The notes: generated by a model not told the origin, from the sequence alone. A stretch of DNA of 64,000 nt from Candidatus Alistipes merdigallinarum (GCA_019119305.1 DWXH01000024.1:1-64000); one strand, 5' to 3'. Positions 44,307 through 53,406 are shown, numbered from the stretch's first letter. Translations and numbers: made by a program.

Positions 44307-45407
44307 ATGCGTAACAAACTCATAACAAGGCTCATAAAAGGAGGTGCCATTACGATACTCTCCGCCATCGTTCTTTTTTTCGCCTTCTCTTGGGTTGCCG
44401 AATACAGGCCGGAGGAGTGTGAAATAACTCTATACGACAAAATCCGGCCGGAATACCTTCCGGATACTCTGACCGTTGTTTCGTGGAACATCGGTTATGC
44501 AGGTCTGGGCGACAATATGGATTTCTTTTATGACGGGGGACACCGGGTCCGCGACAGCAAGGAACGGACCGCATATAATCTGGAAGAGATCATCCGGACC
44601 TTAAAAGAGATAAATGCCGATCTCATATTGTTGCAGGAGGTCGATTTGAACTCACACAGATCTTATGGCATCCGCGAAGTCGATTCACTGCAAAAGGCTT
44701 TTTCGGAGTACCACCTTTCCTTCGCCTATAACTATAAAGTACGCTGGGTCCCGATCCCGCTAAAAAATCCGATCGGACGGGTCAACAGCGGAGTCGTTAC
44801 CCTCTCCCGTGTAGGACCTTTTAAGACCGAGCGGATACAGTACCCCTCCGCATTTTCGTTCCCCGTCCGGCTGTTCAATCTGAAACGCTGCCTGCTCTCC
44901 TCCTATTTTCTAACCGTTTCGGGCGATACGCTCATCGTAAACAACACCCATAATACGGCTTACGATACAGGCGGGATGCGGGACACGGAGATGAATTTTC
45001 TTGCGAACGAGCTGAACTCCGGACTAACACCCTACACCCAAATTCTGACTGGAGGGGACTGGAACCAATACCCGCCGGACTACACCCCTTCGGAAGAAGA
45101 GTTGTCGAACGAGTATTTCGTTCCGCAAAAGGTGGACGAAACCCTTTTCGGAGAGAAGTTCCGTTTCGTCTTCGACGCCCGAACGCCCTCGTTGCGCTAT
45201 CTCGATCACGTATGGGCCGGCAACAATAACGAATCTCGCCCCTGCACCACCCTGACCGACTTTTTTCTCCTCTCTTCCCCTCTGAAAATTCTTTCGGTCG
45301 AGACGCTTCCGCTCGGATTCCGATCGAGCGACCATAATCCGGTCCTGCTCCGGATCGCCATGCCCGACCACAAAAACGGCAGCCCGGAAAAACCGACCCA
45401 GAAATAA
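44307..45407 (+). CDS. endonuclease/exonuclease/phosphatase family protein with N-terminal membrane anchor
   Basis: This 366-residue protein has one N-terminal transmembrane segment (ITILSAIVLFFAFSWV) and an EEP-fold domain on the periplasmic side. Motifs are VVSWNIGYAGLGDN (Asn), LILLQEVDLNSHRSYG (Glu), NNTHNT, GGDWNQYPPDY (Asp/Asn) and SDHNPVLLRI (Asp-His), all as expected for metal-dependent phosphodiesterases. The family includes phosphatases, nucleases and sphingomyelinases. Because it is membrane-anchored and faces outward, a lipid or extracytoplasmic phosphodiester is more likely than DNA, which is inference. The ATG at 44307 starts one base after the GT9 stop; longer in-frame starts would overlap GT9. 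Confidence 0.85.
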   Translation: MRNKLITRLIKGGAITILSAIVLFFAFSWVAEYRPEECEITLYDKIRPEYLPDTLTVVSWNIGYAGLGDNMDFFYDGGHRVRDSKERTAYNLEEIIRTLKEINADLILLQEVDLNSHRSYGIREVDSLQKAFSEYHLSFAYNYKVRWVPIPLKNPIGRVNSGVVTLSRVGPFKTERIQYPSAFSFPVRLFNLKRCLLSSYFLTVSGDTLIVNNTHNTAYDTGGMRDTEMNFLANELNSGLTPYTQILTGGDWNQYPPDYTPSEEELSNEYFVPQKVDETLFGEKFRFVFDARTPSLRYLDHVWAGNNNESRPCTTLTDFFLLSSPLKILSVETLPLGFRSSDHNPVLLRIAMPDHKNGSPEKPTQK

Positions 45408-45417
45408 TCGGCCGAAA

Positions 45418-45449
45418 GTTGTTCGTATCTCCAAAAAATCTTAACTTTG
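45418..45449 (+). promoter_or_regulatory. gcvH promoter
   Basis: GTTG at 45418-45421, 20 bp spacing and TAACTTTG at 45442-45449 match the consensus with one mismatch in the -33 box. Transcription would begin about 20 bases before the ATG at 45477. Confidence 0.65.
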
Positions 45450-45466
45450 GGGATTGAAAATATTTT

Positions 45467-45472
45467 AAGGAG
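45467..45472 (+). promoter_or_regulatory. Shine-Dalgarno sequence of gcvH
   Basis: AAGGAG is 4 nt before the ATG at 45477. A good Shine-Dalgarno is unusual in this phylum and fixes the start, ruling out the in-frame TTG at 45447. Confidence 0.6.
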
Positions 45473-45476
45473 AATC

Positions 45477-45854
45477 ATGAACATACCTTCCGATTTGAAA
45501 TACTCGAAAGACCACGAATGGATTCGTGTCGAGGAGACGTGTGCCTATGTCGGAATCACCGATTTCGCACAAAGCCAGTTAGGCGATATTGTATTCGTCG
45601 ACGTAACCACGGTAGGCGAGACACTACCCCAAAATGAGGTTTTCGGCACAATCGAAGCCGTAAAAACCGTATCTGACGCATTTCTGCCGGTCGGTGGCGA
45701 AATTCTCGAATTCAACGCTTCGTTAAACGATTCGCCCGAGCTGGTCAATTCCGATCCGTATGGAGCGGGATGGATGGTTAAAATCCGCATGACCGACCCC
45801 GCCGAACTCGACGTCCTGCTCGACGCCGAGGCATACGCCAAACTGATCGGTTAA
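45477..45854 (+). CDS. gcvH: glycine cleavage system H protein
   Basis: This 125-residue lipoyl carrier protein shuttles the methylamine group between the P, T and L proteins of the glycine cleavage complex. The lipoylation motif is [11 protein letters not shown] with lysine K63. The N-terminus begins [19 protein letters not shown], the family start. [10 protein letters not shown] near the C-terminus is also conserved. It is not clustered with gcvP or gcvT, which is common in Bacteroidota. Its position before mdh, 57 bp away, suggests a two-gene unit ending at the terminator at 46879-46912. Confidence 0.96.
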   Translation: MNIPSDLKYSKDHEWIRVEETCAYVGITDFAQSQLGDIVFVDVTTVGETLPQNEVFGTIEAVKTVSDAFLPVGGEILEFNASLNDSPELVNSDPYGAGWMVKIRMTDPAELDVLLDAEAYAKLIG

Positions 45855-45911
45855 CGATTTCACTCTGAGACATATTGTCATAATGATGTTTCATTTAAAA
45901 CGAATAAAGAT

Positions 45912-46853
45912 ATGAGCAAAGTAACAGTTGTGGGTGCAGGTAACGTAGGCGCTACTTGTGCCAATGTGATCGCCACTCGCGAGATCGCCGACGAATTGGT
46001 TCTGTTGGATATCAAAGAGGGTGTTTCGGAGGGCAAAATGTTGGATATTTTCCAAACTGCAACCCTGATGGACTTCGACACCAAACTGACCGGCGTAACG
46101 AACGACTACGCAGCAACCGCAGGTTCTGACGTCGTGGTCGTAACTTCTGGGATGCCCCGCAAACCGGGAATGACCCGCGAAGAGTTGATCGGCGTCAACG
46201 CAGGAATCGTCGCTTCGGTCGTAGGCAACATCCTGAAATATTCACCCAAAGCGATCATCATCATGATCAGCAACCCGATGGATACGATGACCTATCTAGC
46301 CCTGAAAAAGACCGGACTGCCCAAGAATCAGCTATTCGGTATGGGAGGTGCCCTGGACTCAGCACGTTTCAAATGCTATCTGAGCAAAGCGCTCCATGCC
46401 AACTCGAACGAAATCGAAGGCATGGTAATCGGCGGTCACGGCGACACGACCATGATTCCGCTCTACTCAAAAGCTGCATACAAAGGCATCCCTGTAACGG
46501 AACTCTTGAGTAAAGAACAGATCGACAAGGTAGTAGCCGATACGATGGTCGGCGGTGCAACGCTCACGAAACTGCTCGGCACGTCGGCATGGTATGCTCC
46601 CGGCGCCGCAGGAGCTTATGTCGTTGAATCGATCATCCGCGATCAGAAAAAAGTCGTACCTTGCTGCGCATACCTCGAAGGCGAATACGGTCAGAACGAC
46701 ATCTGCATCGGAGTGCCCGTCGTACTCGGCAAGAACGGTGTTGAGAAAGTGATCGAGCTCAATCTGAACGACGAGGAAAAAGCCCTCTTCGCGAAGAGCG
46801 CAGAAGCCGTTCGCAAAACCAACTCCGTGCTGAAAGAGATCAACGCATTGTAG
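45912..46853 (+). CDS. mdh: malate dehydrogenase
   Basis: This 313-residue cytoplasmic NAD-dependent enzyme interconverts malate and oxaloacetate. It is of the lactate-dehydrogenase-like type. The Rossmann motif is GAGNVGATCA at 8-17, and D33 selects NAD. Substrate arginines R83 and R89 in MPRKPGMTR, R152 in LDSARFKC and the catalytic H176 in GGHGDTT with D149 are all in place. Arginine at position 83 favours malate over lactate. It follows gcvH by 57 bp and has a strong terminator, so gcvH and mdh may share transcription. The next gene is the start of the division cluster. Confidence 0.96.
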   Translation: MSKVTVVGAGNVGATCANVIATREIADELVLLDIKEGVSEGKMLDIFQTATLMDFDTKLTGVTNDYAATAGSDVVVVTSGMPRKPGMTREELIGVNAGIVASVVGNILKYSPKAIIIMISNPMDTMTYLALKKTGLPKNQLFGMGGALDSARFKCYLSKALHANSNEIEGMVIGGHGDTTMIPLYSKAAYKGIPVTELLSKEQIDKVVADTMVGGATLTKLLGTSAWYAPGAAGAYVVESIIRDQKKVVPCCAYLEGEYGQNDICIGVPVVLGKNGVEKVIELNLNDEEKALFAKSAEAVRKTNSVLKEINAL

Positions 46854-46878
46854 TTCAAAAGAGACTTCAAATCACAAA

Positions 46879-46912
46879 TAAAAGGACACTTTCCCGGTGT
46901 CCTTTTATTTTT
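46879..46912 (+). terminator. intrinsic terminator after mdh
   Basis: A perfect 11-bp stem (TAAAAGGACAC pairing with GTGTCCTTTTA, loop of 7) runs into TTTTT. It separates mdh from the division cluster. Confidence 0.85.
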
Positions 46913-46967
46913 CATCATACAGATAAATATACTCCGGTTCGATACTCGGAATCTCGATCAAAAAAAT

Positions 46968-46975
46968 TATTTTTG
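46968..46975 (+). promoter_or_regulatory. -7 element of the division cluster promoter
   Basis: TATTTTTG matches TAnnTTTG exactly and lies 8-20 bp before the two candidate ftsL start codons. No TTTG was found at -33. Confidence 0.45.
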
Positions 46976-46982
46976 TAACCAA

Positions 46983-47417
46983 ATGCACACGGATATGATC
47001 GAACCTGAAAATATACGAGATCAGAGGTCGGCTGAAGAGTCATCTGCACCTTCTCTGAGAGAAGAAACAACATCAGAAGAAGCCGCCGTCAAAGAGCCCT
47101 CCCGATTCGAACGCTACGTCAAGCAAATCCTATCGGGAAGCATTCTGACTAACGCAGAGGTACAAAAGCATTATCCCTACATCCTCTTCATGGTTCTGTT
47201 GGCTTTTCTTTACATTGCCAACGGATTCCACATGCAAAAACTCCACCGGCAACACGACCGGCTGACGGCACAGGTCAAGGAACTGCGGGCCCGTTCGTTA
47301 ACTCTTTCATCCCAGCGGATGATCGCCACACGACAGAGTGAGATCATCCGTGCAGTCGAAGAACGCGGCATTCCCCTCGAAGAGCTGTTGGCCCCTCCCA
47401 AAATAATCGATAAGTAG
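46983..47417 (+). CDS. ftsL: FtsL-like cell division protein
   Basis: This 144-residue bitopic membrane protein has a charged cytoplasmic N-terminus (about 55 residues), one transmembrane helix (YILFMVLLAFLYIANGF, about 67-83) and a periplasmic leucine-zipper-like coiled coil (KLHRQHDRLTAQVKELRARS). It is recognised mainly from this topology and from its place directly upstream of the transpeptidase gene (4 bp gap). FtsL recruits and regulates FtsW-FtsI with FtsQ/FtsB. The start may be the ATG at 46995 rather than 46983, since the promoter -7 element ends at 46975. It is the first gene of the cluster here; mraZ and rsmH, usually upstream, are missing. Confidence 0.85.
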   Translation: MHTDMIEPENIRDQRSAEESSAPSLREETTSEEAAVKEPSRFERYVKQILSGSILTNAEVQKHYPYILFMVLLAFLYIANGFHMQKLHRQHDRLTAQVKELRARSLTLSSQRMIATRQSEIIRAVEERGIPLEELLAPPKIIDK

Positions 47418-47421
47418 CGAC

Positions 47422-49608
47422 ATGGAAAAGGGTAAAACCGATATCAAAAAGGGGATTTTGGTTCGTGTACAGGTACTCTACATCCTGTTTTTCACGATAG
47501 GCCTGTTAATCACCGGGAAAATAATCTACCTGCAATACGGGCCAAAAGGAGAAGCCCTCCGCAGCAAAGGAGCCACAATCACCTACGAACGGGTCGCCAT
47601 CGAAGCCGATCGGGGTGATATTTTGGCGTGCGACGGCCGTATTTTAGCTACATCAGTCCCTGAGTACGAGATCCGGATGGATTTTGCAGCCAACGGATTG
47701 TCCGATTCGGTCTTTCTGCATGATGTCGACTCTCTGGCTTGGTATCTGGCTGACTTTTTCGGAGACAAATCCAAAGCCGCCTACAAAGCCAAACTGCTCA
47801 ACGCCTTTAAAAACAAACAGAAAAACCGGTATGTACTGATCTCTCCCCGCAGGATTAACCACCTGGAGATAAAAACGATACGTCAATTTCCCATCTTCCG
47901 GCTGGGACAGAACAAGGGAGGTCTGATCCTCAAACAGACCAACCGCCGTCTGTTGCCTCATGGTTCGATGGCCAAACGGACTATCGGGATGGTCAATCTT
48001 TCGGGGACAAAAGTAGGTATCGAGGGAGCCTTCGACACGATATTAAAAGGTATCGACGGGAATGAACTCCGACAACGGATATCGGGTTCGTTCTGGATCC
48101 CCGTACCGGACGAAATGAACGTGGATCCGGTAGACGGTATCGATGTAGTCAGTACGATCGATGTCGATGTCCAGGACGTTGCCGAACGGGCCTTGCGGGA
48201 ACAGCTCGAAAATATGCAGGCCGATTGGGGCACCGCTATTCTGATGGAGGTCTCCACCGGAGAGATTCGGGCCATGACCAACCTGACCCGCAAAGGCGAA
48301 GGTAACATCGTCGAAGATTACAATTACGCCATCGGCATGAACATGGAACCCGGTTCGACTCAAAAACTGGCCTCGCTGATCACCCTGCTCGATGATGCGG
48401 GAGCTTCGATGGATGAGAAATTCGATACCGGAAACGGCCGGGCCGTAATCGGAAAAACCGTCGTCTCCGACACGCACGGATATGGAGAACTGACCCTCAA
48501 AGGAGTTTTCGAAAAGTCGTCCAACATCGGTTTTGCCAAAGCCGTCAACAAATACTATAAGGACAAACCGGAGAAATTCGTCGAACACCTCTATAAAATG
48601 GGGCTTAACCAACACATGGGTCTACAAATCGCGGGTGAACAGGATCCCGTAATCCGGAAACCGGGCGATCGCTGGTGGGACGGTACGACATTGACCAACA
48701 TGGCCTATGGTTATGCCCTGTTGGTTACACCGCTCAAAACACTGACCTTTTACAACGCCGTAGCCAACAACGGGAAGATGGTCTGTCCGCTCTTTGTCAA
48801 GGAGCTGCGACAATACGGACAAACGCTCCGTTCGTTCCGGGCACGGGTTATGGTCCCGTCCATCGCTTCGGAGGAGACATTGAAACAGGTCCGAGAAGCG
48901 ATGCGCGGCGTCGTTGAGGAGGGGACCGGACGACTGCTGAAAAACCCGTATTATAAAGTGGGCGGAAAAACCGGAACCGCCCAGATCTCGGTAAACGGCC
49001 GATACACGGATCGTAACGGAGGACGGCATTATTTGGCGACGATCGTCGGATACTTTCCCGAAGACAACCCGAAATACAGCTGTCTGGTCGCTATCAAAAC
49101 CTACAATGCTCCGGGGCATCGCCGGTTCTACTACGGAGCCTCTCTCTCGGGGCCGGTATTCCGTGCCATCGCCGACCGTGTTTACGCAAAAAATACCTCT
49201 TGGCAAAATCCGATTTCGGAACGAATGGAAAAGACAGATGAGAAACCAGATCTAAAGGCAGGACGTGCCGACGAAATGAGGGAGATCGCCTACCGGTTCG
49301 ATCTGCACAATGATACGTTCCACGGGAGAAATTCATGGTACAGTGTTCAGGCTGTCGACTCGACGGGTATAATCTATTCGGAATACGACCGGGCATCGAA
49401 CGAAATGCCTTCGGTGATAGGCATGGGATTGAAAGAGGCCATTTATCTGCTGGAAAGCAAAGGTTTGACCGTCGCTTTTTCCGGACGGGGATGGGTCGAA
49501 TCGCAATCGATCCCGGCAGGCACAAAGATCGGAAGAGGTATGACGATCATCTTGAGATTGGGGTGTTCCCCGATCGATCGCAACCCTTCGTTACGTCGTG
49601 AGGATTGA
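47422..49608 (+). CDS. ftsI: FtsI-type penicillin-binding protein with C-terminal PASTA domain
   Basis: This 728-residue inner-membrane transpeptidase makes septal cross-links. One transmembrane helix is at about 17-36 (LYILFFTIGLLITGKIIYLQ in this region). The PBP dimerisation domain follows, from ADRGDILACDGRILA. The transpeptidase domain has the SxxK motif S312-TQ-K315 (EPGSTQKL), the SxN motif SSN at 366-368, and KTG at 516-518 (GGKTGTAQ). A single PASTA repeat is near 660-720 (MPSVIGMGLKEAIYLLESKGL). It starts 4 bp after ftsL. Unlike most clusters, murE does not follow; two unrelated genes intervene. Confidence 0.95.
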   Translation: MEKGKTDIKKGILVRVQVLYILFFTIGLLITGKIIYLQYGPKGEALRSKGATITYERVAIEADRGDILACDGRILATSVPEYEIRMDFAANGLSDSVFLHDVDSLAWYLADFFGDKSKAAYKAKLLNAFKNKQKNRYVLISPRRINHLEIKTIRQFPIFRLGQNKGGLILKQTNRRLLPHGSMAKRTIGMVNLSGTKVGIEGAFDTILKGIDGNELRQRISGSFWIPVPDEMNVDPVDGIDVVSTIDVDVQDVAERALREQLENMQADWGTAILMEVSTGEIRAMTNLTRKGEGNIVEDYNYAIGMNMEPGSTQKLASLITLLDDAGASMDEKFDTGNGRAVIGKTVVSDTHGYGELTLKGVFEKSSNIGFAKAVNKYYKDKPEKFVEHLYKMGLNQHMGLQIAGEQDPVIRKPGDRWWDGTTLTNMAYGYALLVTPLKTLTFYNAVANNGKMVCPLFVKELRQYGQTLRSFRARVMVPSIASEETLKQVREAMRGVVEEGTGRLLKNPYYKVGGKTGTAQISVNGRYTDRNGGRHYLATIVGYFPEDNPKYSCLVAIKTYNAPGHRRFYYGASLSGPVFRAIADRVYAKNTSWQNPISERMEKTDEKPDLKAGRADEMREIAYRFDLHNDTFHGRNSWYSVQAVDSTGIIYSEYDRASNEMPSVIGMGLKEAIYLLESKGLTVAFSGRGWVESQSIPAGTKIGRGMTIILRLGCSPIDRNPSLRRED

Positions 49609-49708
49609 TCCGTTATTTCAACCGGGAAGGCCTTGTATCAAGAGAAAAAAACCTCATCCCCTTCACATAAATCGGGGAAACGATTACGTGCCGAAACATA
49701 AAAATTCC

Positions 49709-49716
49709 TATTTTTG
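49709..49716 (+). promoter_or_regulatory. -7 element before the PHP-domain gene
   Basis: TATTTTTG matches TAnnTTTG exactly. It overlaps an in-frame TTG at 49714, so the start of the PHP gene must lie downstream, at the GTG at 49735. Confidence 0.5.
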
Positions 49717-49734
49717 TCTAAAATATCAGACTCG

Positions 49735-50973
49735 GTGATCACGTTCGGAAAATACCTTCTTCTGCTCCTTCTCGGGTTGCTTTTGTTGTGCGTCATCAGT
49801 TACCTGTCGGTCCCCGTATATAGGTTCTCGCCCGGAGCTCCCTTTACAGGTGACTGCATCTACAACCCCTACGCACAGACCGACTCCGCCTCATGGCGTA
49901 AGGCCAACTTCCATTGTCACCAAAAGGAAAAGCCCCAATGCAACTATACGGTTGACCAGATGTTGGAGACCTACTACCGCAACGGTTACGACATTGCCAG
50001 CATCTCTGACCATCAATGCCTCAACTACGAACGGTCGGACCGTCCGGGCTTTATCCCCACATACGAACACGGATACGGAGTCAACGGATACCATCAGTTA
50101 GTAATGGGCGCAGAAAAGGTCTCCTGGCGCGAATTTCCGCTGATGATCACCCAATCGCAAATGCAATATATGCTCGCATGGCTCCGACCGCAAAGCAAGG
50201 CGCTCGTCCTGAACCATCCCGGAAAGACAAAATTGATCGATCTTTCGATTTACGGCTGGTTGCGCGGGTACGACCTGCTGGAGATCAACCCCGAACAGGG
50301 GAGGCAACGCTCCGATCAGTATTGGGACACGGCACTTTCGGCCGGAATCTACTCCACCCTGATCGGTGACGACGATGCCCACAGCATAACGAACCGAGAG
50401 TCGTGGTTCCAACGCTGTTTTACAATGGTCAATACACCGACGTTAGACCCCGACGATATTATTGCATCGCTGAAACGTGGAGCGGCATACGCAGTAGTCG
50501 TTCCGCACACACTAAACCGCCGGGACAATCCTCACGCCGATCTTCCTCGGATGGAATCCATCTCGTTCGAACGGGACACCATCCGGATTCAGACAGACCG
50601 CCCCGCAACCCTCCGTTTCATCGGACAACACGGAACATTGCTCCATGAATCTTTCGGAACCGAAGGTCAATACCGATTCACCGAACAGGACACCTACGTA
50701 CGGGGCGAAGCCCGTTTCGAGAACGGTGTAATCCTCTACTTCAACCCCTTCGTCAGAACTGCTGACGGAACCCGTCCGGAAAATATCTTCACTCCGGTAA
50801 TCGACTATCCTTTAACGATTCTCAGTCATATACTCTGGTTGATCGTAGGATTCGCTCTCGCTGCGGTTATGTTTCGTGTGGCCGGAGTCTCTGGGAAGCG
50901 GCTCTTCTACCGCTGGCATCCCCGAGTCGCTCCTCATCCGAAACCGAAATCCGATACCGACCAATTACCATAA
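49735..50973 (+). CDS. membrane-anchored PHP-domain phosphoesterase-like protein
   Basis: This 412-residue protein has an N-terminal transmembrane segment (YLLLLLLGLLLLCVISYLSV) and a second one near residue 365 (LTILSHILWLIVGFALAAVMF). Between them is a PHP (polymerase and histidinol phosphatase) domain. Metal-binding motifs are NFHCHQKEKPQC (HxH), IASISDHQCL (DH), and GDDDAHSITN (DDAH) after a conserved LNHPGK. The catalytic domain lies between the two helices, so it faces the periplasm. Function is unknown; PHP proteins hydrolyse phosphate esters. It has its own -7 element inside the division cluster and a GTG start. It is 15 bp upstream of the antiporter gene. Confidence 0.82.
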   Translation: MITFGKYLLLLLLGLLLLCVISYLSVPVYRFSPGAPFTGDCIYNPYAQTDSASWRKANFHCHQKEKPQCNYTVDQMLETYYRNGYDIASISDHQCLNYERSDRPGFIPTYEHGYGVNGYHQLVMGAEKVSWREFPLMITQSQMQYMLAWLRPQSKALVLNHPGKTKLIDLSIYGWLRGYDLLEINPEQGRQRSDQYWDTALSAGIYSTLIGDDDAHSITNRESWFQRCFTMVNTPTLDPDDIIASLKRGAAYAVVVPHTLNRRDNPHADLPRMESISFERDTIRIQTDRPATLRFIGQHGTLLHESFGTEGQYRFTEQDTYVRGEARFENGVILYFNPFVRTADGTRPENIFTPVIDYPLTILSHILWLIVGFALAAVMFRVAGVSGKRLFYRWHPRVAPHPKPKSDTDQLP

Positions 50974-50988
50974 TACCTGTTACACCGT

Positions 50989-53232
50989 ATGAATCATCTG
51001 GATCCCATAATTTCCGATTTGGCCTTAATTCTCGCCGTTGCGGGAATCACCACCCTTCTGTTCAAATGGTTGAAGCAACCGGTCGTACTGGGATACATCG
51101 TGGCCGGATTTCTTTGCAGCGGCAATTTCCTGCTCGAAGGTGTATCCAATATGGACAATGTCGACCTGTGGGCCGAAATCGGTATCATCTTCCTGCTCTT
51201 CTCGTTAGGCCTCGAATTCAGTTTCAAGAAGCTGATGAACGTCGGCGGTCCCTCATTGGTCACCGCATTGGTTATCATCATCGGTATGATGTGTACCGGA
51301 TTTATGGCAGGCCGACTGCTCGGATGGTCCTCGACAGACAGTATATTTCTGGGCGGAATGCTCTCCATGTCCTCTACGACAATCATCATCAAGGCATTCG
51401 ATGATCTGGGATTGAGAAATCAGAAATTCACATCGTTGGTTTTCGGCGTACTGATCGTGGAGGACCTTTTTGCTGTAGTCTTGATGGTGATGCTCTCCAC
51501 CCTATTCATGCAACGAGTCGTCGAACACGGCATTATCGCCAAACAACTCTTCAAACTGATCTTCTTTTTGGTCCTTTGGTTCATCGTCGGCATCTACCTG
51601 ATTCCCACGTTCCTGAAAAAAGTCAAAAAATACCTTAATTCCGAAACCCTGCTGGTTATTTCGCTCGGACTCTGCTTGACCATGGTCGTACTGGCTTCAT
51701 ACGCCGGATTCTCCGCAGCTCTCGGTGCTTTCGTCATGGGGTCCATTCTTGCAGGAACCGTAGAAGCCGAAAGTATCGAAAAAATCGTCACCCCGGTCAA
51801 AGATCTTTTCGGAGCGATATTCTTCGTCTCGGTCGGCATGCTCGTCGAACCCTCGTTGTTGGTCCAGCACATCGGTCCGGTTCTGTTTCTGACCGCAGTG
51901 GTCATCGTCGGACAGATCTTTTATGCGACATTGGGATTTCTCGTAACGGGACAAAACCTAAAAATCGCGTTACAATCCTCTTTCTCCCTCGCCCAGATCG
52001 GAGAGTTCGCTTTCATCATCGCTTCGCTGGGTCTCACGATGGGAGTGACCAGTTCGTACCTCTACCCGATCGCAGTAGCTGTTTCGGTCATTACGACCTT
52101 CACCACTCCTTTTATCATTCGCCTGAGCGAACCCGCATACCATAAGATCAACAAAATTCTGCCGAAATCGGTCAAACAGGTTTTAGCCCGATACAGCTCC
52201 GGCTCCCAAACCGTCAACAACGAACGGGAATGGCTCTCGCTCCTGAAAAAATCGTTGCTGAACATATTCATTTACTCCATCATGTTGGGCGGAATCGCAT
52301 GGATTTCATCTACTTATTACGCACCCTTCATCGAGAGTCATTTCAGTGGCTTTTTGGGGAAACTGATCACGACAACCACAACGATCATCTGTATGAGCCC
52401 GTTGCTTTGGGGACTGGCCTTCCGGCATCTGAATCGAAGACTGTTCGTTCCGCTATGGAAAGATCCGAGGTTCAATCACGGACTATTGGTCTCACTCATT
52501 CTGTTGCGGATTCTCGTAGCATTGATGTTCGTATTGACCGTCGTAGCCCATCTGAGTTCCTATCGGCTCGGAAGTTTGGCTGCCATCATCGTACTGCTCC
52601 TTTTTCTCGCACTCTTCTGGAAAAAGATCAAAAAACGGTACATCAAGCTCGAAAACCAGTTTTTCTCCAATTTAAATGAAAAAGATGAGAAGGGCAATGT
52701 CATCGTGGCCGGGAACGGAAATTACCGAGCCAAATTCCTGCATATGGCCCAACTCACGGTATCGCCCGACAGCCCATGGATCGGGAAAACCTTCGGTGAG
52801 CTCGACCTCCGACTCCACTACGGCGTCACCATCGTTTCGGTTCTGCGCGGAAGCCACAGATACAACATTCCTAAGCTCGACACGATCCTGATGCCCGGTG
52901 ACCGCTTATCGGTCGTCGGAACCGATACCCACTTGCAGAACTTTGCGTCCCGTATCGAGGTCCCGATCGGCACGGTCGATCATGAAGATGTGATGATGTA
53001 CAAGTTCTCGGTCAGCCAGCAATCGATCCTGATCGACATGACGATCGATCAATTCAACATGATGTGTCGCGGTGCCTGCACCATCATCGGTATCGAACGC
53101 AGCGACGGTTCTTTCATCGAGCCGTTGGATCTGGTCCGTTTCAAACCTTACGACATGGTCTGGATTGCCGGCGATAAAGAGATGATCGAACGGGTGTTGA
53201 TCGGAAATAAAACTCTTAAACCGAAAAAATAA
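50989..53232 (+). CDS. CPA2-family monovalent cation:proton antiporter with TrkA-C domain
   Basis: This 747-residue inner-membrane protein has a Kef-type transporter domain of about 12-13 helices (residues 5-395), with ILAVAGITTLLFKWLKQPVVLGYIVAGF at the start and LLFSLGLEFSFKKL. A further hydrophobic block (residues about 425-545) precedes a cytoplasmic C-terminal TrkA-C/RCK-C-like ligand-sensing module (VSPDSPWIGKTFGELDLR, IVSVLRGSH, LMPGDRLSVVGT). It resembles KefB/YjbQ-type K+ or Na+/H+ exchangers. The ion is not determined by sequence. It lies between PHP and murE, and the long gap to murE (174 bp) carries its own promoter. Confidence 0.9.
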   Translation: MNHLDPIISDLALILAVAGITTLLFKWLKQPVVLGYIVAGFLCSGNFLLEGVSNMDNVDLWAEIGIIFLLFSLGLEFSFKKLMNVGGPSLVTALVIIIGMMCTGFMAGRLLGWSSTDSIFLGGMLSMSSTTIIIKAFDDLGLRNQKFTSLVFGVLIVEDLFAVVLMVMLSTLFMQRVVEHGIIAKQLFKLIFFLVLWFIVGIYLIPTFLKKVKKYLNSETLLVISLGLCLTMVVLASYAGFSAALGAFVMGSILAGTVEAESIEKIVTPVKDLFGAIFFVSVGMLVEPSLLVQHIGPVLFLTAVVIVGQIFYATLGFLVTGQNLKIALQSSFSLAQIGEFAFIIASLGLTMGVTSSYLYPIAVAVSVITTFTTPFIIRLSEPAYHKINKILPKSVKQVLARYSSGSQTVNNEREWLSLLKKSLLNIFIYSIMLGGIAWISSTYYAPFIESHFSGFLGKLITTTTTIICMSPLLWGLAFRHLNRRLFVPLWKDPRFNHGLLVSLILLRILVALMFVLTVVAHLSSYRLGSLAAIIVLLLFLALFWKKIKKRYIKLENQFFSNLNEKDEKGNVIVAGNGNYRAKFLHMAQLTVSPDSPWIGKTFGELDLRLHYGVTIVSVLRGSHRYNIPKLDTILMPGDRLSVVGTDTHLQNFASRIEVPIGTVDHEDVMMYKFSVSQQSILIDMTIDQFNMMCRGACTIIGIERSDGSFIEPLDLVRFKPYDMVWIAGDKEMIERVLIGNKTLKPKK

Positions 53233-53363
53233 TCCGATTTCACGAACCAAATTTTCTCTGATTGACCGGACAAAATTCCTCACCCATAGAATCAAGCCCC
53301 AAAAGTGGCTTGCGATTTGTCAACAAGATGTCAAATAAAAGAGATCTTATTTTTTATTTCTCC

Positions 53364-53387
53364 GCTACAAAAGCGTATTTTTGTAGC
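53364..53387. promoter_or_regulatory. 9-bp inverted repeat over the murE promoter -7 element
   Basis: GCTACAAAA (53364-53372) and its complement TTTTGTAGC (53379-53387) flank a 6-nt centre. The -7 element TATTTTTG (53376-53383) lies in the right arm, and TTTA at 53353-53356 sits 19 bp upstream as a weak -33 box. The symmetry could be an operator for a dimeric regulator or a hairpin in a transcript from upstream. Confidence 0.45.
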
Positions 53388-53406
53388 ATCGGATATATCT
53401 GTACCT

